A DNA stretch of 64,000 nt from Methanothermobacter tenebrarum (GTDB lineage Archaea > Methanobacteriota > Methanobacteria > Methanobacteriales > DSM-23052). The stretch spans positions 1 to 64,000 of the forward strand of contig NZ_QLOE01000002.1 in assembly GCF_003264935.1 (NCBI RefSeq). The letters are read 5' to 3'. Under the pieces are notes generated by a model that searched no databases, had not been told where the DNA came from, and saw only the letters and a program-made list of their open reading frames with translations. Below, piece by piece: positions 43,500 through 54,894 of the stretch. Both the position numbers and the translations under genes were made by a program. Each line of letters starts with the position of its first letter. Position 1 is the first letter of the stretch.

Positions 43500-46037
43500 A
43501 TGGATGAAAAATATGTTATACACCTCGTCCCACATACACATTATGACGCAATATGGGTTTTCACAAAGGAAGACTACTTCTATATAAATATTGACATGAT
43601 CCTCAAGGCCGTGATAAAAATCATGGAAAAATCCAAAGACTACAAATTTCTAATAGAACAAACATACCTCCTCGAAGAAATCGAGAGAAGATACCCTAGA
43701 TTATTCGATAAAATAAAAAAGTACATCAAAGAAGGGAGGATCGAAGTAGCAGACGGCGAATACCTAATGGCAGACACCATGCTACCACAAGAAGAAACAC
43801 TCATACGAGAAATACTCATAGGCAAAAAATATCTCAAAGAAAAATTCAACCTAGACATAGAAGTCATGTGGCAGGCCGACAGCTTCGGATTAAACGCCCA
43901 ACTCCCCCAAATATACCGCAAATGCGGCTACAAGTACTTAGCCTTTAGAAGGGGCTCCCCAGAGAATAAACCATCAGAATTCCTATGGGAAGGACTTGAC
44001 AAGACAAGAATACTAACACACTTCATGCCACTAGGCTACAGGGCGGGCCTAGATTTTAAAAAACTCGAAAAAAATTTCCATATCCTCAAAGAACTCGCAG
44101 CCACCAACCATATACTAATGCCATCAGGCAGCGGAGTTACAATGCCACAACCTAACACAGAAAAAGTTGTCAAAAAATGGAACAAAACACACAAAAACTC
44201 CAAGATGATAATATCAACATCCAAAGATTTCTTTAAAAAATTGGAAGAGTCCGCCAAAAACCTCCCAATCAGAAAAGGTGAAATGTACAGTGGCCGATAC
44301 TCAGAAGTATTCCCAGATGTCGCATCAAGCAGAATCTGGATAAAAAAGAGCCTGCGAAAATACGAAAACTGGTTAAACACCTTCGAAAGATTCTCAACCA
44401 TAAAATTCCTCATAGACAACCACTATCCGGAAGAAATCTATGAATGTTGGAAAAAACTCCTATTCTTAGCATTCCATGACGTGGCCCCGGGCACGGGAGT
44501 CGATGAAGTATACGAAGAAGTTAAACAGAATATAAAATTCCTCAAGCAACAACTCACCACACTCACACCCAAGGTTTTAAAGGCTATCACATCCAAAGGA
44601 AGCCAAAAAGAGGATATAATAGTCTATAATCCATTCCCTTGGGATTCCAAGGATTGGGTTGAAGTCGACTTAAATTTTGAAGAAAGCCAAATAAAAAGTA
44701 TTGGCACCCTAGAATGTGAGGGGGAAAAAATAGACATTGAAATATTAAAGGAGACTAGACACGCTGACGGGTCGATAAAGTCTGCTAGGATAGGTTTCAT
44801 AGCAGAGGCGCCCCCACTTGGTTACAGAACATATAAAATCCTCGAAAGGGGGTGGAGAAAGGGAAAAAATGGTATAAAAGTCCTTGATAATACCATCAGG
44901 AACAGATTCTTCGAATTATCATATTCGCCAAAGAATGGGTTGATCAAAGTTAAAATGGACGGGGAAGAAATCCTCAAAGGCAATGAAATAATACTCGAAG
45001 AAGAAATAGGAGACCTATACAATCACAAAGAAGGGCTGAAAGAAGTCTTGAAAAGAGAATCAAGCAGTGGAATAAAATATGGGGCCTTCAAGGTCAAAGA
45101 CATCCGCATAGGAGGTTCAGATCTTAGAAAAGTATTAGAAATTAAAGTTGACTATTATTCACTAAGATGGCCTTACCGCCTAACAAAAAAGTGGAAACCT
45201 CGAATCTGGCGACACAAATCCCTAGCCTGCACCAAAAAAATAATAATCTACAGGGACATTCCCAGGATAGATTTCGAGATAAAATTAGAAAATAAGCATC
45301 CCAGGACCAGAATACGGGTACTCTTCGAAACACCCTTCACCAACCCCACCTACAATTCCGAAACACAATTCGGGGCCATCACAAGAAAAACAGACCAATA
45401 CTACTTCGCAGCAGAGGATTGGAAGGAAAAACCTTCAGGAACGTCCCCCTCACTCAGATGGATAGCCTATGAAGAAAACGGGAAAGGAGTCGCGCTCTTA
45501 AACCTTGGCAACCCAGAACATGAAATAAGGGACGGGAACATATACCTCACACTATTAAGATCAGTAGACCTACTATCAACCGATGGAAAAGCAGGGCCCA
45601 TAATACCAGTACCAGATGCTATGGAATTCAAAGAATACACATTCAAATACTCAATATACCCTTACAATGGTAACTGGAAAGAATCAAAAGTCTACAAGAT
45701 GGGATACGAATTCAACTATGGACTAATCGGACTACAATTAGATAACAGAGCATATAAGACTAGTGAATCATTCCTGGAGATCAGACCAGACAATATCATA
45801 CTCACAGCACTTAAAAGATCAGAGGAAAGGGATCATATAATAATGAGATTCTATGAGGCCGCTGGAAAAAATACGAAAGCTTGTTTAAGATTCTTCAAAA
45901 AACCTAAAAGTGTAGAAATTGTTAACATGCTAGAAGAAAAAGATGAAGAATTTGACAAGGAGATCATCATGGATGGTGAGTCCATCAAACTCTCCATGGA
46001 CCCCTTTGAGATCGTCACATTAAAACTTGAATTCTAA
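43500..46037 (+). CDS. GH38 alpha-mannosidase, possible mannosylglycerate hydrolase
   Basis: An 845-residue glycoside hydrolase family 38 enzyme. The zinc site begins with [10 protein letters not shown] (His12, His14, Asp16) and the nucleophile is likely Asp127 in [31 protein letters not shown] near 325 is also family-typical. A beta-rich C-terminal half follows. There is no signal peptide, so it acts inside the cell. Its place directly after mpgS and mpgP points to mannosylglycerate as substrate (inference). Escherichia coli MngB, a GH38 enzyme, cleaves the phosphorylated form of that compound. The 3' end overlaps the convergent FKBP gene by 4 bp. Confidence 0.88.
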   Translation: MDEKYVIHLVPHTHYDAIWVFTKEDYFYINIDMILKAVIKIMEKSKDYKFLIEQTYLLEEIERRYPRLFDKIKKYIKEGRIEVADGEYLMADTMLPQEETLIREILIGKKYLKEKFNLDIEVMWQADSFGLNAQLPQIYRKCGYKYLAFRRGSPENKPSEFLWEGLDKTRILTHFMPLGYRAGLDFKKLEKNFHILKELAATNHILMPSGSGVTMPQPNTEKVVKKWNKTHKNSKMIISTSKDFFKKLEESAKNLPIRKGEMYSGRYSEVFPDVASSRIWIKKSLRKYENWLNTFERFSTIKFLIDNHYPEEIYECWKKLLFLAFHDVAPGTGVDEVYEEVKQNIKFLKQQLTTLTPKVLKAITSKGSQKEDIIVYNPFPWDSKDWVEVDLNFEESQIKSIGTLECEGEKIDIEILKETRHADGSIKSARIGFIAEAPPLGYRTYKILERGWRKGKNGIKVLDNTIRNRFFELSYSPKNGLIKVKMDGEEILKGNEIILEEEIGDLYNHKEGLKEVLKRESSSGIKYGAFKVKDIRIGGSDLRKVLEIKVDYYSLRWPYRLTKKWKPRIWRHKSLACTKKIIIYRDIPRIDFEIKLENKHPRTRIRVLFETPFTNPTYNSETQFGAITRKTDQYYFAAEDWKEKPSGTSPSLRWIAYEENGKGVALLNLGNPEHEIRDGNIYLTLLRSVDLLSTDGKAGPIIPVPDAMEFKEYTFKYSIYPYNGNWKESKVYKMGYEFNYGLIGLQLDNRAYKTSESFLEIRPDNIILTALKRSEERDHIIMRFYEAAGKNTKACLRFFKKPKSVEIVNMLEEKDEEFDKEIIMDGESIKLSMDPFEIVTLKLEF

Positions 46038-46747
46038 TCTTCCTTTTCTTCTTTTTTTGTGAACACGTCAACAAATTCCACCTTTTTAATGTCCATGTTC
46101 TCCCAGATATCCCTGGCAATCCTGAACCTTGAAAGTGTAACATCCATGTATGGCCTTCTATCAAAGCGGCTCAACTCATCCATGTAGATCTTAACTGTAC
46201 CATCATCAATTTCAACCTGGATCTTATCAAGGTTGATCTTATCCAATGGATAATATAATTGTATCATGCTCTTAACCTTCTCAGTATCATCCTTGATTAT
46301 CTCCTTAACCTTAATATCATATTCAAGGGTTTTGCCTGCAAGTTCATGATTAAAATCTACACGGACACGGCCACCATCTATACTCTGGATCCTGCCTTCA
46401 TGACCCTCTAAGGTTATGCTCATACCAACCCTCGGTTTAATGCCTTGCTTTTTAAATTCTATCATTGGTATGAGCCTTACAAGGTTAGGATCTCGTTTAC
46501 CGAAGGCTTCTTCTGGTTCGAGTTCAATATGCTTTTCTTCCCCTTCTTCCATGCCAAGAACAGCCTCATCCAATCCTTTGATAAGATGGCCTCCTCCAAC
46601 AATCACAGGAACCGGCCCGAAGACTTTTTTGATTTTTAGACCGGCCTCTTTGGCAACATCCTCTATGGTGGTGTCGAATACCTCACCGGTCTCTTTGACA
46701 CGTCCTGTGAATTCTAATCTTACAAAATCTCCCTTTTTCACTGCCAT
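46034..46747 (-). CDS. FKBP-type peptidyl-prolyl isomerase (SlyD-like, long archaeal form)
   Basis: A 237-residue prolyl isomerase and chaperone. The FKBP domain covers about 1-150 ([59 protein letters not shown]), with an inserted IF/chaperone flap ([41 protein letters not shown]). A roughly 85-residue C-terminal extension ([19 protein letters not shown]...) is the form known from methanogens. Its start overlaps the end of the upstream nucleotidyltransferase gene by 10 bp. Confidence 0.94.
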   Translation of the reverse strand: MAVKKGDFVRLEFTGRVKETGEVFDTTIEDVAKEAGLKIKKVFGPVPVIVGGGHLIKGLDEAVLGMEEGEEKHIELEPEEAFGKRDPNLVRLIPMIEFKKQGIKPRVGMSITLEGHEGRIQSIDGGRVRVDFNHELAGKTLEYDIKVKEIIKDDTEKVKSMIQLYYPLDKINLDKIQVEIDDGTVKIYMDELSRFDRRPYMDVTLSRFRIARDIWENMDIKKVEFVDVFTKKEEKED

Positions 46748-47838
46748 ATCTCTAGCCTCCTATGTGGTATTCTATCTTCAAATTCCTTTAAAACCTCTTC
46801 ATTCTTATAATCTAATATTCTGATGGTGGAAGGATAATTTTCTATATATTTAGAGATCAGTCCTTTATGAACTTTTGCCTCTAGCACAGATAATATACGA
46901 TTCTTATAATGTTTGCTGAAACCCCGGGGGATGCAAGCCAGTATCTTCTCTATACTATTAAATGGTCTATTTTCTATGATGGCATTGGCAGTTTTTTCAT
47001 CAAACAGGTTAAGTTCTAGGAGTTCATCACGTCCTAGGAAGTTTGCATTTTCTATTATTTCATCTTCAAGGCGGATTTCATGTAATGGTGCTCTGCCTTG
47101 GCTGATTTCATCCTTGAGAACCTTAAGCGTCTCAGGGGGTAGCATGTTCTCTATTTCGTCAAGCCGCCCCTCTGATGTGGCCTTCCTGATCAAAGTGCCA
47201 CTTATACCCTCTAAGCGTTCCACGAAGATGAATTTATCCTTAAAATCGAATCCTATCTTCCCAAGGGCTCTTGAAAGTGATAGGATGACATAATTATCCT
47301 CTTCAAGTTTGCCCTCCAATATTGTCTCACCAGTTTCAAGGTCGACTATCCTATAAGGGCGTGGAACCACCCTATGCCCCTTTTTTATCCTCTCCAGGAT
47401 CTCTTGGAAACCTTCCATTGGCCTATAACCCCTTGGGATATAATCGGCATCAAGGGCCTTGAACATCTTAGCAAGACAGATGGAATATTGTCCAGAACCC
47501 ATAACACCCATTGGGGGCCCCTCAACTGCAATGTCAGCCCCCACCATTACAGCGGCCTTTGCACGGGCTCTTCTCGTCATTATATAGGGTAGACCTCTTC
47601 CACTGCGCTCCAACGGCCCTGGGATAACTGCCACGAATAAACCGTCTGGTATCCTCTTCTTGGCCTCGAACATGCAATGCCTATGACCATTATGTAAAGG
47701 AGAATATTCTGTAAAATCGGCTATAATAGGCCTATCAGACGATGAACTCCCATACAATGGGGTGTGTTTAGAATCATCTACTATAAGCTGAAAATCTTCC
47801 CTGATAATCTCCTCTATGAATGAATAGTCAATTTTCAT
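46738..47838 (-). CDS. HIGH-motif nucleotidyltransferase family protein
   Basis: A 366-residue protein with the cytidylyltransferase-type active site [20 protein letters not shown] near residues 42-61. The supporting [13 protein letters not shown] motif (variant of the ISST..R loop) near 215-227 is present. Architecture and size resemble the YlbM/TmcAL (COG1323) group, whose bacterial members load acetate onto tRNA(Met) C34 via an acetyl-adenylate. Whether the archaeal protein does this is unknown, because archaea use TmcA. It forms an operon with the FKBP gene and is divergent from pyrC, with 40 bp between. Confidence 0.75.
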   Translation of the reverse strand: MKIDYSFIEEIIREDFQLIVDDSKHTPLYGSSSSDRPIIADFTEYSPLHNGHRHCMFEAKKRIPDGLFVAVIPGPLERSGRGLPYIMTRRARAKAAVMVGADIAVEGPPMGVMGSGQYSICLAKMFKALDADYIPRGYRPMEGFQEILERIKKGHRVVPRPYRIVDLETGETILEGKLEEDNYVILSLSRALGKIGFDFKDKFIFVERLEGISGTLIRKATSEGRLDEIENMLPPETLKVLKDEISQGRAPLHEIRLEDEIIENANFLGRDELLELNLFDEKTANAIIENRPFNSIEKILACIPRGFSKHYKNRILSVLEAKVHKGLISKYIENYPSTIRILDYKNEEVLKEFEDRIPHRRLEIWQ

Positions 47839-47878
47839 AGAATAAAATATAATAACTCATAGTGAATATTTTTTATTG

Positions 47879-49153
47879 ATGTTAGACTTAGCACTTGAAA
47901 ATTGTAGTATAAACCAGAATATAGTGAATATTGGCGTCAAGGATGGTAAAATAGCCAGTATAAGTAAATCACCCCTAAAGGCTGATAAGAAGATAAACAT
48001 AAAGGGGAAGATCATATTACCAGGGCTTATAGATGCTCATGTACATTTTCGCGAACCAGGATACGAATATAAAGAGGATTTTAGGACAGGTTCCATGGCA
48101 GCCGCCCACGGGGGCTTCACAACAATACTGGACATGCCAAATACAAAACCGGAAACAAACACTGCAAAGGAATTTAAAAAAAAGATTAAGATAGCATCAA
48201 AAAAGAGCATAGTAGACTTCGGATTACATGCAAGCATAAACAAAATAAAAGAAATAGAAAAGATAATACCATTAAAACCAGCATCATTCAAAATATTCAC
48301 AGAAAAAATAGAAAACCACAAAATATCTCTGATATTCCAGACCTTAAAGGGGTCCAAGATCCCGGTAACATTTCATTGTGAAGACCCAGAGATAATAGAA
48401 TATTACACAAGCCAATTAAAAGATGAAACCAGACCAGAAATATACTCCCTCGCAAGGCCAAGCATAGCCGAGGAACTCGCAATTGCAAAAGCAATAACAT
48501 TCTCCCACCACTACAACCATCCAACCCATATATGCCATGTAAGCTCAAAAAAAGCACTAAAACTTATAAGATCTGTAAGAGCCCCTGTAACGTGTGAAAT
48601 AACACCACACCACCTACTACTCAGATCAAAAGATTTGAAAAAGTGGGGAACCATCACAAAGACTAACCCACCACTCCGACCCGAAAAAGAGGCCATAAAC
48701 TTCAAGGACCTTAAAATGATTGATATAATAGCCACTGACCATGCGCCACACACACTACAAGAAAAAGAGAACAACATCTGGGACGCCCCACCAGGAATAC
48801 CTAACCTAGAAGTGACCCTGAAACTCCTGCTCACATTAACCAGGAAAAAACGCCTCAAACTAGCCAGGATCCAAAAGATGCTCTCAGAAAAACCAGCAAG
48901 CATATTCGGACTCAAAAACAAAGGCCGGATAAAAATTGGGATGGACGCGGATTTCGTTGTCATAGACCCTAAAAAAACCGGTAAAATAAAAACTGACGAA
49001 TTCTACAGTAAAGCACATTACACCCCATTTGAGGGCAGAGAATACATAGGGGAGCCGATAATGACCATACTCCGCGGAGAACTGATAATGGAATACGGTG
49101 AAATATCAAAGAACAAGGGAGCCCATATAAAAAGCAAATACACCAAAGAATAA
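47879..49153 (+). CDS. pyrC: Dihydroorotase
   Basis: PyrC closes carbamoyl-aspartate to dihydroorotate in pyrimidine synthesis. The 424-residue protein has the metal motif DAHVHFREPGYEYKEDF near 53-69, MPNTKPET, the His ligands HCEDPE and HICHVSS, and the catalytic Asp in IIATDHAPHT near 282. The ATG at 47879 has no ribosome site, and a TATA-like AATAAAATATAAT lies about 30 bp upstream, so the transcript is probably leaderless. A TTG one codon earlier is possible. The 40-bp gap to the divergent gene must hold both promoters. Confidence 0.95.
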   Translation: MLDLALENCSINQNIVNIGVKDGKIASISKSPLKADKKINIKGKIILPGLIDAHVHFREPGYEYKEDFRTGSMAAAHGGFTTILDMPNTKPETNTAKEFKKKIKIASKKSIVDFGLHASINKIKEIEKIIPLKPASFKIFTEKIENHKISLIFQTLKGSKIPVTFHCEDPEIIEYYTSQLKDETRPEIYSLARPSIAEELAIAKAITFSHHYNHPTHICHVSSKKALKLIRSVRAPVTCEITPHHLLLRSKDLKKWGTITKTNPPLRPEKEAINFKDLKMIDIIATDHAPHTLQEKENNIWDAPPGIPNLEVTLKLLLTLTRKKRLKLARIQKMLSEKPASIFGLKNKGRIKIGMDADFVVIDPKKTGKIKTDEFYSKAHYTPFEGREYIGEPIMTILRGELIMEYGEISKNKGAHIKSKYTKE

Positions 49154-49172
49154 AAAAAGAGAGAATAATAGG

Positions 49173-50414
49173 TTATTTTAGGGATAGTGCATTGTTTGGA
49201 CAAACATCTATGCACTGGTCACAGAGTATGCAGAATCCCTTAAGTGGCACGTTTTCCTCTGTGAGTTTGAGCATATCATATGGGCATGCTTCTATACATG
49301 TACCACACTGCTGGCATTTGATTGGATTGTACTGTATCCTATTCCTTTTGACGATCTGGCCATTGATTTCCTTGTCTATTTCAGAGAGTGTTAATGCTCC
49401 GTGTGGACACACTACTGTACATGCACCGCATCTTGTGCACATGTTATATGATGGTTCCTCGTCCACTTTTATCTTCCCTGGGATTTGGAAGCCATTCTCT
49501 GTAACGACCCTTATAGCCTCATTGGGACATTTTTTGGCGCAGGCACCGTCTAATCTGCATTTTTCTTCATCCCATACAACGCCTTCTTCTGTTGTGGGCT
49601 TTGCTGGTCCGAATTCAACATCTAATGTTATGGCATCTACTGGGCATAATTCCTCGCATAAACCGCAAGCAGTGCAAATCTCTGGTAATTTAACAGTTAA
49701 ACTGGACGCTTTAGCATCTATGAAGTCGCCTGGACAGGCTTCAACGCAAGTGTTGCAGCCTATGCATGTTTCCTCGTCCACTTCAAATTTTTTGATTTCC
49801 CTAGTCCTCTTTTCAGGTTTTCTACCTGAAATGTAAACTGCATTCCATGGGCATGTCTGGGAGCATACACCACACTTGATACAAAGGTCTTCGTCGATTT
49901 CAATTGTACCCCCTATCTCCTCGAGGGTTATTGCCTCCACTGGACATTCATCTACACAAGTTCCGCAACCCACGCAATCTGTGATGAATATTGGCTCTGT
50001 TATCTCTAGTTCAACTCTTTCGGGTTCTTTAACGCCTTCGATTCCGATAACACCAACTGGGCAGATATCCACACACTTCTGGCACATGACACAGAAACCC
50101 TTTAATGGGACCTTCTGTACTTTACCCTCCTCCAATTTAAGTATTTGTGGGGGGCAGATCTCTACACAGTCGCCGCACTGTTGACACTTATCAGGGTTAT
50201 AAACTATCCTAGCTTGTGTAACTTCTCCATCATCTTCGATTGTGATATCCCCAACACTCAATGCCTGGTTTGGACAGACTTCAACGCATTTAGGCTCGCC
50301 CTCACAAAGGTCACAATAGATTACATCCTCTGGTGTGACTTCAATGGCTTCACTGGGGCATGTTCCTTCACATGCCCCGCAACGTATACAGTCCTCTTTA
50401 TTTACTATTATCAT
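49173..50414 (-). CDS. mvhB: Polyferredoxin MvhB
   Basis: A 413-residue protein made of six tandem bacterial-type ferredoxin domains with about a dozen CxxCxxCxxxCP motifs (for example [48 protein letters not shown]). It can therefore hold about 12 [4Fe-4S] clusters. In M. thermautotrophicus MvhB is encoded with the Mvh hydrogenase and is thought to carry or store electrons. The first half and the last third look like internal duplications ([14 protein letters not shown] and [14 protein letters not shown]). The ATG at 50414 follows AAGGTGGT; an in-frame GTG lies at 50423. It is last in the mvhDGAB operon. Confidence 0.95.
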   Translation of the reverse strand: MIIVNKEDCIRCGACEGTCPSEAIEVTPEDVIYCDLCEGEPKCVEVCPNQALSVGDITIEDDGEVTQARIVYNPDKCQQCGDCVEICPPQILKLEEGKVQKVPLKGFCVMCQKCVDICPVGVIGIEGVKEPERVELEITEPIFITDCVGCGTCVDECPVEAITLEEIGGTIEIDEDLCIKCGVCSQTCPWNAVYISGRKPEKRTREIKKFEVDEETCIGCNTCVEACPGDFIDAKASSLTVKLPEICTACGLCEELCPVDAITLDVEFGPAKPTTEEGVVWDEEKCRLDGACAKKCPNEAIRVVTENGFQIPGKIKVDEEPSYNMCTRCGACTVVCPHGALTLSEIDKEINGQIVKRNRIQYNPIKCQQCGTCIEACPYDMLKLTEENVPLKGFCILCDQCIDVCPNNALSLK

Positions 50415-50436
50415 CCCTACCACCTTCTAGTGGGGT

Positions 50437-51855
50437 TTAGAACTTCTTCACTAAGTTACCTTCGCTGTCATAGATTTCTAGGGTGGCGAGCCTCATTTGA
50501 CTGTCAATTGTATGGGTTGCACATGAGAGGCATGGATCGTATGCTCTGATAACCATCTCCATTAGGTTGAAGATTTTATCATCTAACTCGACGCCTGGTT
50601 TTATATAATCTTCTGCAACCTTTTGTATGCCCATTTCCATGGCTGGGTTGTTCTGTATCGTGGCGACGATAATGTTGGCCCTTGTTATTAGTCCGTTTTC
50701 GTCACATGTGTAGTGGTGTGTTAATGTTCCCCTTGGTGCTTCAACTATACCTACGCCATCACCTTCCTGTCTTTCGAGTTCTCCTGGTATTTTCTCTCCT
50801 GATAGGTCCCCTTCTAGGGCGTCTGCTGCACATTCTGCACATGCTAGTAATTCTATGAGTCTTGCCCAGTGGAATAGTAGTGTCTGTTGTGCGTATCCAA
50901 ACCTGTCCCTGAATTCTTTGAAGTAATCTTGGGCTTTTGGGGCGGCGTCCGGCATTTTATCTGCAACGTTTAATCTTGAGAGTGGAGCAACCCTATATAC
51001 ACCATCTGGGTAGCCTAAGTCTTTTATGTATGGGAATTTGAGCCATGAATATGGTTTCACGTGCTCTGCCATTGTATCAGCATAATCTGCTGGTTTGAAT
51101 TCCCTGAATAGGTTACCTTCCTTGTCTTTGATCCTTACTATACCATCATAGACATCCCACACACCATCCTTCACTAGACCTGTGTGGTATGTTTCAATAA
51201 CACCTAATGAGTTTACAAGGTCGATATTCTCTTCAAATATTGGCACTGCGAGCTCTATTGTCTCCTCTGCTAGTTCAACACACCTTTTAGCTTTTTCTAG
51301 AAGGTCTTTTTGTGTTTCATCATCGAGCTCTGATGTTATGCCGCCTGGTGTGAATGTTGTTGGGTGTATTGGTCTTGCACCGGTGGCTGTTACGAGGTCT
51401 AGGGCGTTTTTACGGAGTTCTATTGCTTTGAGTGCTATGTCTGGTGAATCCTTAACTATCTGGAATACGTTTCTTGTTGCCCTGTCTTTTCCTGCTATGA
51501 AGTCTGGGGCTGCTAGGAAGTAGAAATGTAGTGCATGGGAGTGCATGTATGAGCCCCAGTTCATTATCTCTCTCATCTTGTATGCTGCTTCTGGTATGTC
51601 CTCTGGTTCGAATCCGAAGCATGCGTCAACTGCTTTTGCACTGGCGAGGTGGTGTTGCACGTCACATATACCACAGATCCTGGGGACTATACGTGGTGCT
51701 TCTTCGATGGGTCTTCCCTGGAGGAATTTTTCGAACCCGCGGAATTCCATGACATGTAATCTTGTATCTTCAACATTACCTGCTTCGTCAAGGTGCACGG
51801 TGATCTTGGCGTGACCTTCAATACGTGTTACAGGTTCCATTGTAACTTTAACCAT
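50437..51855 (-). CDS. mvhA: F420-non-reducing hydrogenase large subunit MvhA
   Basis: The [NiFe] catalytic subunit of the hydrogenase that feeds electrons from H2 to heterodisulfide reductase for flavin-based bifurcation. The 472-residue protein has both nickel-binding motifs, [11 protein letters not shown] near 59-69 and DPCLSCATH near 440-448, with Cys, not selenocysteine, in the second. The 24 residues after the final His ([20 protein letters not shown]...) are the tail expected to be cut off by a maturation protease after nickel insertion. It starts 1 bp from the end of mvhG. Confidence 0.97.
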   Translation of the reverse strand: MVKVTMEPVTRIEGHAKITVHLDEAGNVEDTRLHVMEFRGFEKFLQGRPIEEAPRIVPRICGICDVQHHLASAKAVDACFGFEPEDIPEAAYKMREIMNWGSYMHSHALHFYFLAAPDFIAGKDRATRNVFQIVKDSPDIALKAIELRKNALDLVTATGARPIHPTTFTPGGITSELDDETQKDLLEKAKRCVELAEETIELAVPIFEENIDLVNSLGVIETYHTGLVKDGVWDVYDGIVRIKDKEGNLFREFKPADYADTMAEHVKPYSWLKFPYIKDLGYPDGVYRVAPLSRLNVADKMPDAAPKAQDYFKEFRDRFGYAQQTLLFHWARLIELLACAECAADALEGDLSGEKIPGELERQEGDGVGIVEAPRGTLTHHYTCDENGLITRANIIVATIQNNPAMEMGIQKVAEDYIKPGVELDDKIFNLMEMVIRAYDPCLSCATHTIDSQMRLATLEIYDSEGNLVKKF

Positions 51856-52785
51856 TTATTTCCCCTCCTTTTGGATTTTCATGGGTATAAGGGCGGCTGG
51901 GAGCGTGTAGGTATAGAATGTTCCGACGATATCATCTAATTGTTCTGCGACCTCCTCAGGGTCTACTTTCTTATCCCTTTCAACTCCAAAGTCTGATGCT
52001 ATGGCACTTATCATCTTAGCTCCCTGGTCTATTACACGTGTTGTTGGCCCATAGCATCCTCTGCAGTGTACTCCATTGCTTGGACATTGTGCACCACAGA
52101 TTGATACTGTTGCTGGGCCCATGCATACTATGCCCTGTGCTATGAGGCAGAGGTCTTCTTCTGGTTTCCCTATTTCGAATTGCCTTTTTATGAAGTCCAT
52201 TGCAAGTCCTTCTGGTGGTTTTTCTCTTGGACATACCTCGCACAAGTTTGTGTTTGGTAATTCAACTTCTTCTCCTTTTAGTAATGCTATGACGGCCTCT
52301 GCTACAACATCTGATTTTGGTGGGCATCCTGGGACGACAAGATCCACATCTATCACGTCTGAGAGTGGTCTTACTCTGTCTTCGAGGTGTGGCACGTCTT
52401 CTGATGGTATTACCTTGTCAGGGTTTGGCGTGCTTATTGAATTGATGTATGCTTCTTCAATGACTTCTTCTTTTGGCCAGAGGTTTCTGAGGCCGGGTAT
52501 GCCCCCATAGGCTGCGCATGTACCATATGATATGACGAAGTCGGCTCTTTCCCTTAACAGTTCGGCGAATTCCCTGTTTTCGTCGTTCACTATCCCTCCT
52601 TCTATTATTACGACGTCAAGTTTTTCTGGGATTTCATCATATTTTATGTCCATTAGGACTGGGCTGAATTTAATTTCTGCCAATTCTAATAAATCTAATA
52701 TTTGTTCATGGAAGTCTACTATTGATAGGTGGCATCCGGAGCATCCTCCAAGCCACATCGTCCCTATCTGTGCCTTTTCAGCCAT
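51856..52785 (-). CDS. mvhG: F420-non-reducing hydrogenase small subunit MvhG
   Basis: The 309-residue electron-transfer subunit of Mvh, carrying three [4Fe-4S] clusters. Visible Cys motifs are WLGGCSGCHLS near 11-21 (proximal cluster), YGTCAAYGG, VVPGCPPKSD, and a C-terminal set VCMGPATVSICGAQCPSNGVHCRGCYGP near 218-245. There is no signal peptide, so the enzyme is cytoplasmic. It lies between mvhD (21 bp) and mvhA (0 bp) in one operon. Confidence 0.97.
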   Translation of the reverse strand: MAEKAQIGTMWLGGCSGCHLSIVDFHEQILDLLELAEIKFSPVLMDIKYDEIPEKLDVVIIEGGIVNDENREFAELLRERADFVISYGTCAAYGGIPGLRNLWPKEEVIEEAYINSISTPNPDKVIPSEDVPHLEDRVRPLSDVIDVDLVVPGCPPKSDVVAEAVIALLKGEEVELPNTNLCEVCPREKPPEGLAMDFIKRQFEIGKPEEDLCLIAQGIVCMGPATVSICGAQCPSNGVHCRGCYGPTTRVIDQGAKMISAIASDFGVERDKKVDPEEVAEQLDDIVGTFYTYTLPAALIPMKIQKEGK

Positions 52786-52806
52786 TTTTATTCTCCCTCC
52801 TCCAAT

Positions 52807-53235
52807 TTAGGCTTCAGCTGCTATTTGTTCTTTTACTGGTGATGGTCCAAGGGCTTTTATCCTGTCGACCATCATCTTTACTGTCTCGGCGAATTTTTCA
52901 CCTTCTGATGCTGATATGTAATCATGGTGTAGTCTTTCTTTGCCTATTCCAAGTTCTTCTACGAGTTTGTAGACTAGTTCCATTCTCCTGGCCATTTTGT
53001 AGTTTCCTGCGTCATAGTGGCAGTCCCCAAAGTGACAGCCAGCTACTACGACACCGTCTGCGCCTTCTCTGAATGCTTTGAGTATGAATTGTGGTTCGAC
53101 TCTTCCAGAGCACATAACCCTGATTACGCGGACGTTTGGTGGATATTGCATTCTTGCAGTTCCTGCTGTGTCAGCCCCACCATAGGAACACCAGTTGCAA
53201 CAGAACATAACGATCTTTATATCCTCCTCAGCCAT
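52807..53235 (-). CDS. mvhD: F420-non-reducing hydrogenase delta subunit MvhD
   Basis: MvhD links the hydrogenase to HdrA and carries a [2Fe-2S] cluster. From the ATG at 53235 it has 142 residues, with Cys motifs [16 protein letters not shown] near 10-25, VMCSGRVEP near 39 and [14 protein letters not shown] near 65-78, all typical. The start is fixed by GGAGGAG about 5 nt upstream. It is first in the operon, with a TATA box near 53334-53343 and a perfect palindrome in the mRNA leader (53263-53275). Confidence 0.96.
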   Translation of the reverse strand: MAEEDIKIVMFCCNWCSYGGADTAGTARMQYPPNVRVIRVMCSGRVEPQFILKAFREGADGVVVAGCHFGDCHYDAGNYKMARRMELVYKLVEELGIGKERLHHDYISASEGEKFAETVKMMVDRIKALGPSPVKEQIAAEA

Positions 53236-53262
53236 AGAGTCTCCTCCTTGCTCTTTTTTATT

Positions 53263-53275
53263 GTACAAATTGTAC
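53263..53275. promoter_or_regulatory. 13-bp palindrome in the mvh leader
   Basis: GTACAA-A-TTGTAC is a perfect inverted repeat with a one-base centre, 28-40 bp upstream of the mvhD start codon and about 35-50 bp downstream of the predicted transcription start. It is a good shape for a dimeric repressor site. I do not recognise which regulator would bind. Confidence 0.5.
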
Positions 53276-53333
53276 TTGGTATATTGGTTGAAAAAGAATA
53301 GGTATAAAGATTACTTATGAATCAATTTCGAAA

Positions 53334-53343
53334 AATTTATATA
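53334..53343 (-). promoter_or_regulatory. TATA box of the mvhDGAB operon
   Basis: On the minus strand the sequence reads TATATAAATTT after TAATCCAG. A start near 53310 is predicted, giving a leader of about 75 nt that contains the palindrome at 53263-53275 and the ribosome site GGAGGAG. Confidence 0.6.
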
Positions 53344-53376
53344 CTGGATTAATAATCCTTGCATTTTTAATACATT

Positions 53377-54894
53377 CTAAATGAAACTTATAGTATCCTT
53401 AAAATCTCTGGAGATCTTATTGACGACCTCTGGTATTGTTGATGATATTATCGTAGTATCTGCGTAATGGTATGCCCTTTTATCATCACCATTTGCACCA
53501 TTTAAATCAACCTTTAGTTGGGATCTTAGATTATCAATCGTCACATTCTCCACCCACTTGTCAGTGTCGCTTATCACGATCTCATCAACATAATCTTCTA
53601 GTTCCCTGCCTATAACCCAGGATAGAAACCTTGCACCTATGATCGCAATTTTATCCCCTAAAAGACCCTCTGAGGCCATCCTTTTAATATCATTCACGGT
53701 TTTCTGGATTTTAACCCGCTTGTATAAGGGTGTGTGTGGTAGGCATGCCCAGTGGGCGTCACCCACAAAAGTATGACCTATCCTTTCAGGATAAACATTG
53801 TCTTCACCAGCGGCTTTAACGGCCATTGCAAGAGCTTCCATTTCGCTTTTCTGGATTGGAACCCTTGTAAGCCCCTCTGGGATTTCATCTTTCATTATCT
53901 TGATTATTCTGGGAAGTCCAAAGTTTCCTCTCCTAGCCGTGCCTGGTGAATATCCGCACATGTAACCGTGATGGTTCCGTGGAAAACCTGTTATTATAGC
54001 ATTTAACCCTGCTCTAAGGCCTACTCTACACTCATCCTCATAGGCTCCATTGGTTGCCACGATTTTGCCCGGTGCAAGGATTCTTGCCATGGCAACTGCC
54101 CGTGCGAATGTTCCAAGACGGTCAGTTGCAAGGTTGAAAGGACCTCCTTCAAGTACGAAAACATCCACGCCAATTTCAAGGGCGGTTTCAAATCCTGTGA
54201 TAAGATCATCATATCCATCCCCTATGAACATTATCGCCTCCAAGCCTTTTCCATGTTCCCTTGCAAGTTTAGCAACCTTTTTAGCTTCTTTTATCGGGGC
54301 TGCATGGGCTTCAGCCCCTTGTGCAGAGGTCAGATTAATTGCAACTGATGTTGAATTTCTGATCCACTCATCCCTTTCGTGGAGCGCCTCTTTTTCTTTA
54401 TCCAATAACCTGGAGTGTATCCTATTGCGGGGACAACCCTTAAATGGGGGTCCTTCCATGTAGCATTGGCCGATGCAATGTGTTATATCCTCTGGGAATC
54501 TCATTGGCCCATATTCACCGAAGTGGTCTAAGTCGATGGGGACTTCTGTTATCTGTCTGACTTTGCGCATTAATTCCACACCGTTCATCCCATAGGATTC
54601 TGCCATGTCTGCGAACGCGTATGCACAAGCATGTATGGTTGCCCCTATCATATCAGCTAATATGCAATTGCCTAGGAAGTCTATTTCTTCAAGGTCTGAG
54701 GCGCATGTACCCACTAGGATTTCTGTTAAGTCGCATCCGATGGGGAATCTCTTAAAATTGTATCCTAGTTTAATGGCTTCTTCCATTGAAAGTTCCGAGA
54801 TGGTGTCAACTACTTTTATGGGGTCCTTGTCCTTCTTTGCAAGTTCCCAGGCCGCATTTGGGTCATGAATGGCTTCCATGATAAGATCTTCCAT
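53377..54894 (-). CDS. hcgG: Hmd cofactor biosynthesis protein HcgG
   Basis: HcgG is one of the conserved hmd co-occurring genes needed for the iron-guanylylpyridinol cofactor of [Fe]-hydrogenase; its exact step is unsettled. The 505-residue protein has a barrel-like N-terminal part rich in Cys (CDLTEILVGTCASDLEE; HCIGQCYMEGPPFKGCPRN), a middle repeat of glycine-rich stretches (FIGDGYDDLITGFETALEIG), and a Rossmann-like C-terminus (KIAIIGARFLSWVIG; YADTTIISSTIPEVVN). The ATG has GGTGAT upstream. It is divergent from hmd, across a 216-bp promoter region, and is the only hcg gene not in the plus-strand cluster. Confidence 0.88.
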   Translation of the reverse strand: MEDLIMEAIHDPNAAWELAKKDKDPIKVVDTISELSMEEAIKLGYNFKRFPIGCDLTEILVGTCASDLEEIDFLGNCILADMIGATIHACAYAFADMAESYGMNGVELMRKVRQITEVPIDLDHFGEYGPMRFPEDITHCIGQCYMEGPPFKGCPRNRIHSRLLDKEKEALHERDEWIRNSTSVAINLTSAQGAEAHAAPIKEAKKVAKLAREHGKGLEAIMFIGDGYDDLITGFETALEIGVDVFVLEGGPFNLATDRLGTFARAVAMARILAPGKIVATNGAYEDECRVGLRAGLNAIITGFPRNHHGYMCGYSPGTARRGNFGLPRIIKIMKDEIPEGLTRVPIQKSEMEALAMAVKAAGEDNVYPERIGHTFVGDAHWACLPHTPLYKRVKIQKTVNDIKRMASEGLLGDKIAIIGARFLSWVIGRELEDYVDEIVISDTDKWVENVTIDNLRSQLKVDLNGANGDDKRAYHYADTTIISSTIPEVVNKISRDFKDTISFI

